Assembly: GCA_015655045.1 (NCBI GenBank)
Contig: JAATFU010000005.1
Coordinates: 268,373 to 332,372, forward strand
DNA length: 64,000 nucleotides
Source of the DNA: Candidatus Saccharimonadota bacterium
Lineage (GTDB): Bacteria > Patescibacteriota > Saccharimonadia > Saccharimonadales > Saccharimonadaceae
Direction: 5' to 3'
Each line of letters begins with the position of its first letter. The first letter of the stretch is position 1. The notes under the pieces were generated by a model. It ran no database searches, was not told the DNA's origin, and saw nothing but the letters and a program-made list of their open reading frames with translations. Position numbers and translations under genes: made by a program. This document shows, piece after piece, positions 1 to 7,114 of this stretch.

Positions 1-103
1 ATCACTCTACATTTAAGGACAACGTTCGACAAGGCTGTCTGCCCATACTACCAATCTGGTAGAGGTACCCGAGCACCCACCCGTGAGGAAAAAATCTACT
101 TTT

Positions 104-826
104 TCAGTTATCGTATCGGGAGACAAATAGGCTCGTAATAAAAGGGCCAACCGACGAGCCAAACTGCTTTACTGCGAGTGGATGGTACGGTTCCCCCGCT
201 TGCTCTACTTGCAGTAAATTCTCATCAAAGCTTCTCCGTTCCGCCCGCCGAGCTCGTATCTCGTGAGGGCGAGTGGCATATTCTGCCGTCGAAGCGCTCC
301 CAATAAGGAAGTGGGTGCCGAGCAAGCCGAGCGACAGTTCAACAAGGTTCGTCTGAAGTGGCCGTGACGCATCAAAACCGCCAACGCCTACATAGATAGC
401 CGCACCTGCGCTCACCCCACATACTATAGCTGCCAGTTTGCGCGCTAATTGAGCGCGTCGTGAGCCAAACGCTTTCTCGCCTTTTGCCAAGTAATCAGCG
501 AGGTGTTTGCCTTCGTGGACAGCCGACTTGGTTGAAATGGGCCCCACTCCCTGAAAGGAAAATAGTTCAATGGCTGGCTCATCATCATTAAAATCACTCG
601 CACTTTGAAAGGTGCCTCCATGGCCCACGTTGGTTGTAGGACGAATAATAACGAGGGGACGATCCAGGTCTTTTTCCTGGACGCCAGCATGGAGAAGAGC
701 TGTCCGGATGAGCTCAGGGTCGATATCGTAGCGAAGCTGCTGCGCCCGGGCAATGGCACTCAGCTCCAGCGAGAAAGCAACGGGAGGATAGGCGAGGGCA
801 GATTCACGTGACACGGTTTCAGACAT
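104..826 (-). CDS. HExxH putative zinc-dependent membrane protein
   Basis: 240-aa protein of unknown function. The sequence shows a zinc-peptidase type HExxH motif (HEGKH, residues 104-108), followed about 80 residues later by a Glu in an RPHEIRARRAE-type segment (residues 187-196), an arrangement seen in small gluzincin-like families where the second Glu would be the third zinc ligand. Between them lie two hydrophobic stretches (about 131-150 and 160-180) that could be membrane segments, so the active site would lie at a membrane. It lies 27 bp downstream of a small membrane protein gene on the same strand and is probably co-transcribed with it. No clear Shine-Dalgarno sequence precedes the ATG. 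The peptidase assignment rests only on the motif; a non-catalytic homologue cannot be excluded. Confidence 0.7.
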   Translation of the reverse strand: MSETVSRESALAYPPVAFSLELSAIARAQQLRYDIDPELIRTALLHAGVQEKDLDRPLVIIRPTTNVGHGGTFQSASDFNDDEPAIELFSFQGVGPISTKSAVHEGKHLADYLAKGEKAFGSRRAQLARKLAAIVCGVSAGAAIYVGVGGFDASRPLQTNLVELSLGLLGTHFLIGSASTAEYATRPHEIRARRAERRSFDENLLQVEQAGEPYHPLAVKQFGSSVGPFITSLFVSRYDN

Positions 827-853
827 GGAAGATATGAATAGGCTCTCTGTTGA

Positions 854-1099
854 CTACTTCTTCGTGGCCAGTTCGTGGTCGGTACAGTAGTGATCACCAC
901 TGACATGATGACCAAGATGATGAGGCTCTGGCGCACCAGAATTCCAACAGTACCAATAGGTTTGTGTGGCATGGCTACTACCCTGGTCAGTGACGACATT
1001 CACAATACCCGAGATAACCCAATATCCAACGAGGATAAGGAATCCGAGTCCAACGATTGCCCATATACCATCCGAGAAACGAGTCACTTGTTTTGACAT
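854..1099 (-). CDS. Small single-span membrane protein with His-rich tail
   Basis: 81-aa hypothetical protein. Residues about 13-36 form one strongly hydrophobic segment; the following tail is rich in His, Cys and Trp (a HHLGHH cluster and a later GDHYC), which suggests metal binding but does not prove it. It is the first gene of a probable two-gene unit with the HExxH protein. A TACGAT -10-like element ends 8 nt before the ATG and there is no ribosome-binding site, so a leaderless transcript is likely. I recognise no family. Its reading frame is supported by the membrane segment and by tight spacing to the next gene. Confidence 0.5.
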   Translation of the reverse strand: MSKQVTRFSDGIWAIVGLGFLILVGYWVISGIVNVVTDQGSSHATQTYWYCWNSGAPEPHHLGHHVSGDHYCTDHELATKK

Positions 1100-1331
1100 G
1101 TAGACCTATCGTACAGGAAAGATCTTAAAAACTTCCTAACTACTTTCTTTTAAGAGATGGTGAACGTAGCTTCAAATTTTAATCAATTTATATTGATGTA
1201 TATACTATTACGATACATATAAAGATATCTTAACCTGCTTATAGTCGTTATGCGGGTGATCTAAAGTGATAGCCCTAATACTCTTGACTAATTAACGTAT
1301 CAAATATACATCATAAGCAGGCACCGTTAAG

Positions 1332-1703
1332 CTACGGCAGGTATCGCTTTATGCGTTGTACATCTTCGCGGTTTTTCTCGTTTTTTGCAAATAACTCGAT
1401 AAATGTAACAGTTTGAGTAGTTATCACCGCTACGAAAATAATGCGCACTTTGTCGTTGGTACCGAGCGACTCAACATCTAGTCGCATTTTCACTACTTCT
1501 GCATCACTAGTCGTTTGTAGTATTGTCGCACGTTTGCCGTTGAAAAATGCGCTTCTGAAATCTGCCAGTTCCTGATTATCTCCACTAGTATAAAGTTCTG
1601 AGATGAATGGCTGTACTACTTCAATATCAAGCGGAAGTGATCGCCATTTTTTGGCAAGCTTCTTGAGTTCTTTCGCAAACTCAGAGCTATATTCAAAGTT
1701 CAT
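1332..1703 (-). CDS. RelE/HigB-like toxin
   Basis: 123-aa protein with the features of the RelE/ParE superfamily: an N-terminal basic helix (residues 8-25, rich in Lys), a central beta strand ending in KMRLDVE, a hydrophobic strand (VRIIFVAVI, about 87-95), and the typical terminal strand and basic tail (FIELFAKNEKNRED). RelE-type toxins are ribosome-dependent mRNA endonucleases; whether this one cuts mRNA is not shown. Its start overlaps the end of the upstream HTH-Panacea gene by 11 bp, the usual antitoxin-first arrangement with translational coupling. It probably uses the promoter in front of the antitoxin gene. Confidence 0.75.
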   Translation of the reverse strand: MNFEYSSEFAKELKKLAKKWRSLPLDIEVVQPFISELYTSGDNQELADFRSAFFNGKRATILQTTSDAEVVKMRLDVESLGTNDKVRIIFVAVITTQTVTFIELFAKNEKNREDVQRIKRYLP

Positions 1704-2466
1704 CCTCAGGCCCCGTTACGGCAGTTGCATCAGTCCGATAGAATACCCCTCGATAGTTAATCGGTTCGCCCTGCTTTGCCACTCGCCACGGCATATCCTT
1801 ATGAGAGAGCTCGGATAACTCGGAGGCGTTCTTGTCGCCGAGCCGTGCCAGCTCTTCGTTAATGTGGTCAAGCTCTTTAGCGCTCAGTAGTTCAAGCTCA
1901 ACACTTTTGGTTGGCAGATACTTACGCTGGTTATTACTAAAGAATTTGGTTTCAATCACTTCAAGTTCGCCCTGCTTCTTCAGCCCTTCAACGACTTCCT
2001 TGAAAGTAATACTTGGTGTTGGCCCAAAGTGATTCCGCACATATGTTAGGCCAGTAATTGATCGGCCGTACTTCTCGTAGTAGTCGAAGTCAATGAAGTA
2101 CAGTAACTTATACAATACCGTTTCGCCAACATTAGGTTTCGCACCAACTTTTTCGAGAACATAGAGTAGTGCTTCGCGAAGTTTTGCTGGGTTTGCTTGA
2201 GGATGAAGGTCACGTGGCGCTACATCGCTCGACTTGGGTATATATGGCTGGACTGATTCATTAGTACCGAGGGTGCCACTGATAATATCTGCTGGCGAGA
2301 TCTGGTAGAGTTCGGCAAGTGCCTCTATCTCGTTCAGATTCGGTGGTCGGCGGTTTGCTTCAAGTGCAGCATAAGTAGCACGAGCAATAGAAATAGTGTC
2401 GGCAACTTCTTGCTGACTCAGTCCAGCACGACTCCTGAGTGTTGCGATTGTTTGACTAAAAGTCAT
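1693..2466 (-). CDS. HTH-Panacea (SocA/DUF4065) antitoxin
   Basis: 257-aa two-domain protein. Residues 1-62 are an XRE-type helix-turn-helix (SQQEVADTISIARATYAALE with NRRPP following). Residues about 95-235 match the Panacea/SocA-like domain: a YKLLYFIDFDYYEKYG segment, then TGLTYVRNHFGPTP, and the closing SHKDMPWR motif. Panacea domains are known as antitoxin modules that neutralise many unrelated toxins. The RelE-like toxin gene overlaps its 3' end. A near-consensus promoter (TTGACT, 17 bp, TATAAT) and an AAGGG ribosome-binding site precede it, and two CAATATG direct repeats near the -35 element are candidate operator sites for autoregulation through the HTH domain. Confidence 0.85.
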   Translation of the reverse strand: MTFSQTIATLRSRAGLSQQEVADTISIARATYAALEANRRPPNLNEIEALAELYQISPADIISGTLGTNESVQPYIPKSSDVAPRDLHPQANPAKLREALLYVLEKVGAKPNVGETVLYKLLYFIDFDYYEKYGRSITGLTYVRNHFGPTPSITFKEVVEGLKKQGELEVIETKFFSNNQRKYLPTKSVELELLSAKELDHINEELARLGDKNASELSELSHKDMPWRVAKQGEPINYRGVFYRTDATAVTGPEDEL

Positions 2467-2501
2467 AGCAGGGCCCTTTCACTTAGATTGTCTCTAACAC
2501 A

Positions 2502-2558
2502 ATTATAACAAATGCTACATATCTAGTCAATATGTTCGTTCATAATATCGACAATATG
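2502..2558 (-). promoter_or_regulatory. Promoter and candidate operator of the RelE/Panacea pair
   Basis: Reading on the minus strand, TTGACT (2525-2530) and TATAAT (2502-2507) are separated by 17 bp. The heptamer CAATATG occurs at 2528-2534, overlapping the -35 box, and again at 2552-2558, in the same orientation. This spacing suggests a site for the XRE domain of the antitoxin; binding is inferred. Confidence 0.6.
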
Positions 2559-2677
2559 ACATATTAAGGATGGTTATGCCTCTTGAGGTGGGTCGAGCCG
2601 CATAAAATACCGATGATCGAGGCAACAGGGCACTCGTGTCGCAGAGGGTTTTAGAAAGCGAGAAAGGATATAAGATT

Positions 2678-2849
2678 ATGGCTAAAAACTATTACGTTAG
2701 CGGCAACCGCAAACAGGGTTATCGAACTTGTTGGCCAAGGCGGCCAACGCGCATCCTACACAGGTAAAACGCAAGCTGAAGTTATTCGGCAGACGCGGCA
2801 TCTGATGCACCAAAATGGCGGCAGCGAACTACGCATTCTGAAACCCTAA
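2678..2849 (+). pseudogene. DUF2188-like protein, frameshifted
   Basis: The ATG at 2678 opens a frame reading MAKNYYVSGNRKQGY and then runs out of homology. One base must be removed at 2725/2726 to continue into a second frame reading LVGQGGQRASYTGKTQAEV and ending SELRILKP with a stop at 2849. Joined, this gives a 57-residue protein with the DUF2188 pattern (KxYxV start, a central S-x-Y/T-x-T-K/T-x-A segment, and a terminal GSEL). A plausible AAAGGA ribosome-binding site lies upstream. The single extra base could be a true mutation or an assembly error; the frame shift itself is seen directly. Confidence 0.6.
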
Positions 2850-2935
2850 CTGAAATGATTCAAAATTGAAAGGGGTATGACTTCAACTCGTCATATAAGT
2901 GCTAATAAGTTACAATCGATTTAAGCTTGATCATT

Positions 2936-3208
2936 ATGAAACGAATACAAACCATCAACATTAGCAGCCTACTCATCGTCATCGGATTAGTTCTGACGAT
3001 CTTAACGCCAATTGTCTATTTCTTTTCGAACTTACTATTGGCGAATAATTGCAAGATCTCAGAATACGAGAATCAATGCAGCTTTGAAAATGGGCTTTCA
3101 AACGTGTATGGGCTTGCTCTGATCGTCGGTGGTTGGCTATTGGTGGCCTTAATTATCCTTGCGATAGGTGTCGCAAACAAATTGAACGTCAGGTCATTAA
3201 AGAAATGA
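2936..3208 (+). CDS. Small two-span membrane protein
   Basis: 90-aa hypothetical protein starting MKRIQTIN. Two hydrophobic segments (about residues 9-32 and 57-80) flank a short polar loop with two Cys residues, which would be outside the membrane in the usual orientation. The ATG at 2936 is preferred over the in-frame TTG at 2927 because it starts just ahead of the first membrane segment with positive residues. No clear ribosome-binding site is visible. A strong rho-independent terminator follows directly after the stop, which supports transcription of this frame as a single-gene unit. No family recognised. Confidence 0.55.
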   Translation: MKRIQTINISSLLIVIGLVLTILTPIVYFFSNLLLANNCKISEYENQCSFENGLSNVYGLALIVGGWLLVALIILAIGVANKLNVRSLKK

Positions 3209-3217
3209 AATGAAAGT

Positions 3218-3256
3218 AGGCGGTGTTCACACTGGAACACCGCCTGTCTCCTTTCT
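3218..3256 (+). terminator. Rho-independent terminator
   Basis: An 11-bp perfect stem (3218-3228 pairs with 3235-3245) with a 6-base loop, followed by a T-rich tract (CTCCTTTCTT). It lies 10 bp after the stop of the small membrane protein. Confidence 0.8.
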
Positions 3257-3527
3257 TAATTCATTGCATCCAGGAAGGCTTCACCGTAATCTTGCTGCAT
3301 ACCTTGGATGTTAGGATGCCTTGGTTGGTTGCTATACCCAGATATCGCCGCGTGGCTGGTGAGCGTACCCATACGCACAGCGCTACGGTGGCCGTTAGAG
3401 GTCTATGTTTGGGTCTACGTGCGCGTCGTGCACGCGGTGTGTTGACAAGTAAACATTAATGTGGTAACGTCTGAGTAGATTTGTAGACCATGTTCTGTTC
3501 ACGTCACACTGAAAGGAGGGTCTATAA

Positions 3528-3989
3528 ATGGATCCTTATGAAATACTGCACGTCAGACCAGGAGCAACCAAGCTCGAACTCTTCTGGGCATATCGACGAG
3601 AGACACGCTTGTGGCACCCTCGCCATACACCCAGCATCGAAGCGCTTGCTTACTGGAAGCTTGTCCAACTGGCTTACCAGCAGCTCACCCGTAAGGTTCC
3701 CCCATCGGCGCTGAGCGAAGCGACGAGGGATGAACGATTTGTTCAATCCTATAAGGAAGCATACAGGCGCCAGTCGTTGGCTTACGGTGAGTGGGTCAGT
3801 AAGGCCGCGTGGCCCTGGATCTGCGTAGTTATGGCCGGGTCGTTCGTTGCGATGGTTTCGCTGGGTTTCCCACTGATTACTCCCACTCCCCCTGCCATTG
3901 TGGGGTGGGTTGCAGTTTCCATTACCTGTGTAGTGGAAATTGTTGGCTTCGCAGGTTGGCTGTACGCACCTCGACGCTGGAGGGGGTAA
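3528..3989 (+). CDS. Degenerate J-domain membrane protein
   Basis: 153-aa protein. Residues 2-55 resemble a DnaJ domain (DPYEILHVRPGATK start, helix II with AYRRETRLW, helix III ending LAYQQLT), but the essential HPD tripeptide is HPR (residues 30-32). A true HPD is needed to stimulate Hsp70, so this is probably a J-like domain with another role. Two hydrophobic segments follow (about 97-117 and 124-147) with a basic C-terminus. A strong AGGAGG ribosome-binding site lies 10 bp upstream. The base composition is more GC-rich than its neighbours, which would fit recent transfer. A second J-domain membrane protein with intact HPD lies at 37819-38760. Confidence 0.65.
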   Translation: MDPYEILHVRPGATKLELFWAYRRETRLWHPRHTPSIEALAYWKLVQLAYQQLTRKVPPSALSEATRDERFVQSYKEAYRRQSLAYGEWVSKAAWPWICVVMAGSFVAMVSLGFPLITPTPPAIVGWVAVSITCVVEIVGFAGWLYAPRRWRG

Positions 3990-4225
3990 AACGACGTAGG
4001 CGCAGTCAGTTTCATTTGGTCACCCCGAGACCTCACCTTGCACCCACGTGGTTGCTCGAGGTGACATCTCGGGCAACTACCTAAGCTATTCTTATGGGAT
4101 GTCTTGGTTGGTTGATCTGAAGAGGCATCTACATCTCATCAAGTAGGTTCTGCTCTTAGTCATACTCGTGTGAGGGCTTGCCCAGAGAGTGAAGCTTAGG
4201 CAGTCGTTGCCGCTCATATGACATA

Positions 4226-4262
4226 GTTTACAGTTGACTGTAAACTGTAAACATGCTATTAT
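4226..4262 (+). promoter_or_regulatory. Promoter with palindromic operator
   Basis: Half-sites GTTTACAGT (4226-4234) and ACTGTAAAC (4237-4245) form a perfect inverted repeat around TG, and a further CTGTAAAC copy sits at 4245-4252. The -35 box TTGACT (4234-4239) lies at the centre of the palindrome; TATTAT (4257-4262) is 17 bp further on and ends 6 nt before the ATG at 4269. A protein bound here would block the promoter. The adjacent HTH protein is the obvious candidate, which is inference. Confidence 0.75.
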
Positions 4263-4268
4263 TAACAT

Positions 4269-5255
4269 ATGACTAATATGGAAAAGATTGCTGACTATCT
4301 ACACACGAATCAGGCCACGGTAAGTGAGTTAGCTGATCACTTTGCTCTATCTCGACAGTTCATCCATCGGCTCCTCAATAAGATGCTCACCGAAGGCTCG
4401 ATTACAAAACTCGGGCGGCCACCTAAAGTCTACTACTCAGCCGTTGATCCTGCTACTACCCCTTCACTCCCAAAAGGTGATGCCACCTATTCGGTCAGTA
4501 ATAGAGTCAAAGAACTCATAGATACTAACTTCCTCTATATCAGCTCTTTTGGCCAAAGACAGTCCGGCTGGGAGGGCTTTGTTGCCTGGTGCACCGAGCG
4601 TCAACAAGATATTACGAGAATGGCGACACGGTATCAAGAGACGATCGAGAAGTATAGTGCCTATAAGAAAAACGATATTATCGATGGTATGGCCAAATTA
4701 CAATCTACGCTTGATGACGTTGCGCTCGACGAAGTTTTCTATCTCGATTTTTATAGCTTTGAGATCTTTGGCAAAACAAAACTTGGACAGCTTCTTCTGT
4801 TTGCGAAACAGAGTCAAGACAAGGTCCTTATGGATCAGCTTATTGCCCAGATTCGTCCAGCAATACTAGAGGTCATAGAAAGATTTCATATTGATGGTGT
4901 TGCCTTCATTCCCCCAACAGTAAAAAGGGAGCAGCAACTAATGAAACGGCTCGAGAAGGGACTTCATCTACAGCAACGAATTATCTCCCTCGTAAAAGTA
5001 AAAACTCCCGTTATGGTTCCACAGAAGACATTGAATAGACTTGAGGACAGAATCACAAACGCACGAGAAACAATCGTTGTCGATGATCGGGGTTTATACA
5101 ATAATATCCTTCTTCTCGATGATGCTGTTGGTTCAGGTGCCACTTTGAATGAAGTTGCCAAAAAAATACGCCAAAAACAGATGTGTACGGGTCGAGTCGT
5201 GGGACTCGCTATTACAGGAAGCGTGAAGGGGTTTGATGTTATCAGTGAGGTCTAA
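4269..5255 (+). CDS. HTH regulator fused to ComF-like phosphoribosyltransferase domain
   Basis: 328-aa protein. Residues about 3-58 form a winged helix of the DeoR/LacI-helper type (ADYLHTNQATVSELADHF, then SRQFIHRLLNKM). The C-terminal part (about 205-328) carries a type I PRTase PRPP loop, ILLLDDAVGSGATLNEV, of the kind found in ComF-family proteins, and a preceding FIPPTVKREQQ segment typical of the same group. The middle (70-200) is mostly helical and unassigned. The gene starts about where transcription should start, so the message is probably leaderless; this supports ATG 4269 over ATG 4278. A palindromic operator overlaps its promoter, suggesting autoregulation, perhaps responsive to a nucleotide. 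The 3' end overlaps a CYTH gene remnant on the other strand. Confidence 0.75.
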   Translation: MTNMEKIADYLHTNQATVSELADHFALSRQFIHRLLNKMLTEGSITKLGRPPKVYYSAVDPATTPSLPKGDATYSVSNRVKELIDTNFLYISSFGQRQSGWEGFVAWCTERQQDITRMATRYQETIEKYSAYKKNDIIDGMAKLQSTLDDVALDEVFYLDFYSFEIFGKTKLGQLLLFAKQSQDKVLMDQLIAQIRPAILEVIERFHIDGVAFIPPTVKREQQLMKRLEKGLHLQQRIISLVKVKTPVMVPQKTLNRLEDRITNARETIVVDDRGLYNNILLLDDAVGSGATLNEVAKKIRQKQMCTGRVVGLAITGSVKGFDVISEV

Positions 5256-5382
5256 GGATTACGCAATTGACTCGTCGCATCAGCCGCATTGGCTGTTCTA
5301 AGATAGCGTCTATGGATTCTAATTTCGCTCGGATGAGATCATGGTCGATATTTAAAAACTTTACTTCAATCTCGCTTTTCAT
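5242..5382 (-). pseudogene. CYTH-domain protein, 5' remnant only
   Basis: A 46-residue frame begins MKSEIEVKFLNI and continues to MRLMRRV. The E-x-E-x-K signature (EIEVK, residues 4-8) and the following helix are the hallmark of the CYTH (class IV adenylate cyclase / thiamine triphosphatase) fold, normally about 180 residues. Homology ends after about residue 38 (near 5269) and the frame then reads through unrelated sequence into the antisense of the PRTase gene. A TATACT element ends 6 nt before its ATG, so the original promoter seems to survive. The most likely history is a deletion that fused the start of a CYTH gene to its neighbour. Confidence 0.55.
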
Positions 5383-5458
5383 CTCTTAAGTATAGCAAAG
5401 GGTTGCGACGTATCAGAGGCTCCCTTCGTGTTTTAGCTACCCTCAAATCTAGCAATTA

Positions 5459-5487
5459 TCGACAGCTTAGCGTCATGGCGCTAAAAT
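5459..5487 (+). promoter_or_regulatory. Promoter of the CopG-like antitoxin gene
   Basis: TCGACA (5459-5464), 17 bp, TAAAAT (5482-5487), then 6 nt to the ATG at 5494. No ribosome-binding site lies in the gap, so the transcript is predicted to be leaderless. Confidence 0.55.
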
Positions 5488-5493
5488 GGTCAT

Positions 5494-5724
5494 ATGACTA
5501 CGAGGGTTACGCTCTCTTTTGAAACTGTCCTATATCAGACACTGAAATTACGAGCAGCGGAAACTGGACAAACGCTCTCGGCCCTCATGAACGAGGCCCT
5601 GCAGGCTCAGTTCAGTGAAGATTTAGAGGACATTACTTCTCTTCGAAAGCGACGGGCACTTCGTGAGACACCCTTACCCTACGAGGTCGTCTTAAAAGAA
5701 CTTCAAGGTAGTGGCAGCTTATAG
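5494..5724 (+). CDS. Ribbon-helix-helix (CopG/RelB-like) antitoxin
   Basis: 76-aa protein with an N-terminal beta strand (TTRVTLSFE) and two helices (LYQTLKLRAAETGQ and LSALMNEALQAQF), the pattern of RHH DNA-binding antitoxins, followed by a charged tail that in RelB-type proteins wraps the toxin (LPYEVVLKEL). The gene downstream overlaps by 14 bp and looks like a decayed RelE toxin, so this was probably the antitoxin of a now broken pair. The promoter directly upstream predicts a leaderless message. Confidence 0.7.
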   Translation: MTTRVTLSFETVLYQTLKLRAAETGQTLSALMNEALQAQFSEDLEDITSLRKRRALRETPLPYEVVLKELQGSGSL

Positions 5725-5899
5725 CATTCAGAACTGCCTCGCGTTTTACGAAAAGAATTTGGTATTACCCTTAACGGATACGCATCTGGATAGTGACCTC
5801 GTTGCATGGAAGCAAGTAGAGCATAGTGGATACGATTCTATTTTCAAGGACTATAAAAATGCACTCTACATATCAAAATGGTTCACAAGGTGGTCATGA
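5711..5899 (+). pseudogene. Decayed RelE-like toxin
   Basis: A frame starting at GTG 5711, overlapping the antitoxin gene, encodes about 62 residues. It opens AAYSIQ, as many RelE toxins do, and later has GYDSIFKDYKNALYI, which lines up with the RelE core GYRxRxGDYRxxY but lacks its arginines. The middle of a normal 85-95 residue toxin is missing or shifted: another frame reads FRTASRFTKR right after SIQ. I read this as a toxin gene broken by frameshifts and deletions, now overlapping the end of the opposite-strand kinase gene. The assignment depends on short matches and on the gene's position. Confidence 0.4.
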
Positions 5900-6447
5900 T
5901 AGGCAGCTGGTGTCGTGAAATTATTCTCAATCTGAATATCAGCAATCGCACGAACGCCAGCCATATTGAGCGTGGATGGGTCACTATCCGTTGGATACAT
6001 TTCTTTGTCTTCTTGGGCACAGAATTCCTCAAAAGAAACAACATCATCAACTCGTCCCCTATTCGCCTCCTTGATCCGTTGATATCTCGCTTCTCGATCG
6101 GCATCTACCCAGAAAACGAGTCCATCGTTCGCCTGGATAGTTGCAGCCTCACCTGGTCGACGAATACTTACGATGGTGATCCCCGTTTCTTGCTCAGTGC
6201 GCGTGTCCCAAAAATTCCTCAATGTCATAAGAGACAACGCACCTGCGCCGAACTGTTTTCCCCACTCAGTACTAATTGCGCCAAGGTTCTCGCGCGTATG
6301 CTCAAGACCTCGTTTGTCTGCTTCCGTTCGTAAAATGTCACTTAGACTAACCTTGCGTGCGTGTTGTCGTTCAAGTCGTAAGTCAGCTAACGTATCTTTG
6401 CCTGAGCCATTCGTGCCAGCAATTCCAATAATTTCAGGTAACTTCAT
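5866..6447 (-). CDS. P-loop nucleotide kinase-like protein
   Basis: 193-aa protein starting MKLPEIIGIAG. It has a Walker A motif GTNGSGKDT (residues 11-19), a substrate-site region VSLSDILRTEADKRG resembling the NMP-binding part of dephospho-CoA kinase-type proteins, a Walker B-like strand (TIVSIRRPGEAATI) and a lid-like basic segment (DADREARYQRIK). The product is probably a small-molecule kinase, substrate unknown. The start at 6447 is chosen because a promoter (TTGTCT, 16 bp, TATAAT) ends 9 nt before it; the longer frame to 6489 would begin inside the promoter. There is no ribosome-binding site. Confidence 0.7.
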   Translation of the reverse strand: MKLPEIIGIAGTNGSGKDTLADLRLERQHARKVSLSDILRTEADKRGLEHTRENLGAISTEWGKQFGAGALSLMTLRNFWDTRTEQETGITIVSIRRPGEAATIQANDGLVFWVDADREARYQRIKEANRGRVDDVVSFEEFCAQEDKEMYPTDSDPSTLNMAGVRAIADIQIENNFTTPAAYHDHLVNHFDM

Positions 6448-6456
6448 AAGGTAGTT

Positions 6457-6484
6457 ATTATAGCCGAATAAAGCCAGAAGACAA
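6457..6484 (-). promoter_or_regulatory. Promoter of the P-loop kinase gene
   Basis: On the minus strand TTGTCT (6479-6484) and TATAAT (6457-6462) are 16 bp apart, ending 9 nt before the ATG at 6447. It fixes the start of the gene and implies a very short or absent leader. Confidence 0.6.
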
Positions 6485-6649
6485 ACCATAAACGAGAATC
6501 TCTCACAGAGTCTTTCCGCGGGGTGTATGCTTGATCACAGCTTAATAGGTCCACCATAGCAAGGTCTCTAGATATGCGAAGAAAATCTATATATCAGTCC
6601 CTTAGAGCTAGCATATGGCATCATGTATGAGATGAGGGCTCAGCGGCGG

Positions 6650-7015
6650 TTATTGCCAGGTGCTCCCAGACACACTATATCCTAACCGACGTCCAATATT
6701 CACCACTAAATCTAATTCATGAAGTGCTATACCATAGGCGTTCTTACCAGCTTCTACACCAGCCCACATGAAGGTTCCTTCTGGATCACTAAGGCTGGGC
6801 GCAGTGAGAAAACCCCTCAACGCAATACTACCGGTGATACGGGGAGCACGATTACGGAACCTATTGTATGGCTCATATATTAAAGGCATGAAAGAATCAA
6901 TCCGTAGATCAGGCTTACCGTCCATATCTAGCATTAGAGGCGTACCGCCTTGATACAGAGTCTCTAAACTCCCATTAAGAGTGTGTACTATCTCTAATGT
7001 TTCGCGTTTGCTCAT
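6650..7015 (-). CDS. Hypothetical protein
   Basis: 121-aa soluble protein with no signal peptide or membrane segment. It contains a DMDGKPDLRIDSF stretch and a hydrophobic middle (about residues 60-85: ITGSIALRGFLTAPSL), and a HELDLVVNIGRRLGY segment near the end. I do not recognise a family. The upstream sequence has TTGTAA, 16 bp, CATAAT, ending 8 nt before the ATG, so a leaderless message is likely. The start codon is the only ATG that fits this promoter. Confidence 0.5.
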   Translation of the reverse strand: MSKRETLEIVHTLNGSLETLYQGGTPLMLDMDGKPDLRIDSFMPLIYEPYNRFRNRAPRITGSIALRGFLTAPSLSDPEGTFMWAGVEAGKNAYGIALHELDLVVNIGRRLGYSVSGSTWQ

Positions 7016-7114
7016 ATATCATAATTATGTACATAAGAACGCATATTACAAGCATAAGCATCTCTATAGATTATGCCTCAAGGGTTATCTTTTCACGTAC
7101 CGTATGGGGTTTTC

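Noticed and set aside
2585..2662. Minus-strand open stretch ending HRYFMRLDPPQEA and a stop
   Set aside because: It looks like a possible C-terminal gene fragment but has no start and I know no family; too short to support.
3223..3459. 78-codon plus-strand frame after the 3218 terminator
   Set aside because: It begins inside the terminator stem, has no ribosome-binding site, and its product is a random-looking Arg/His-rich sequence.
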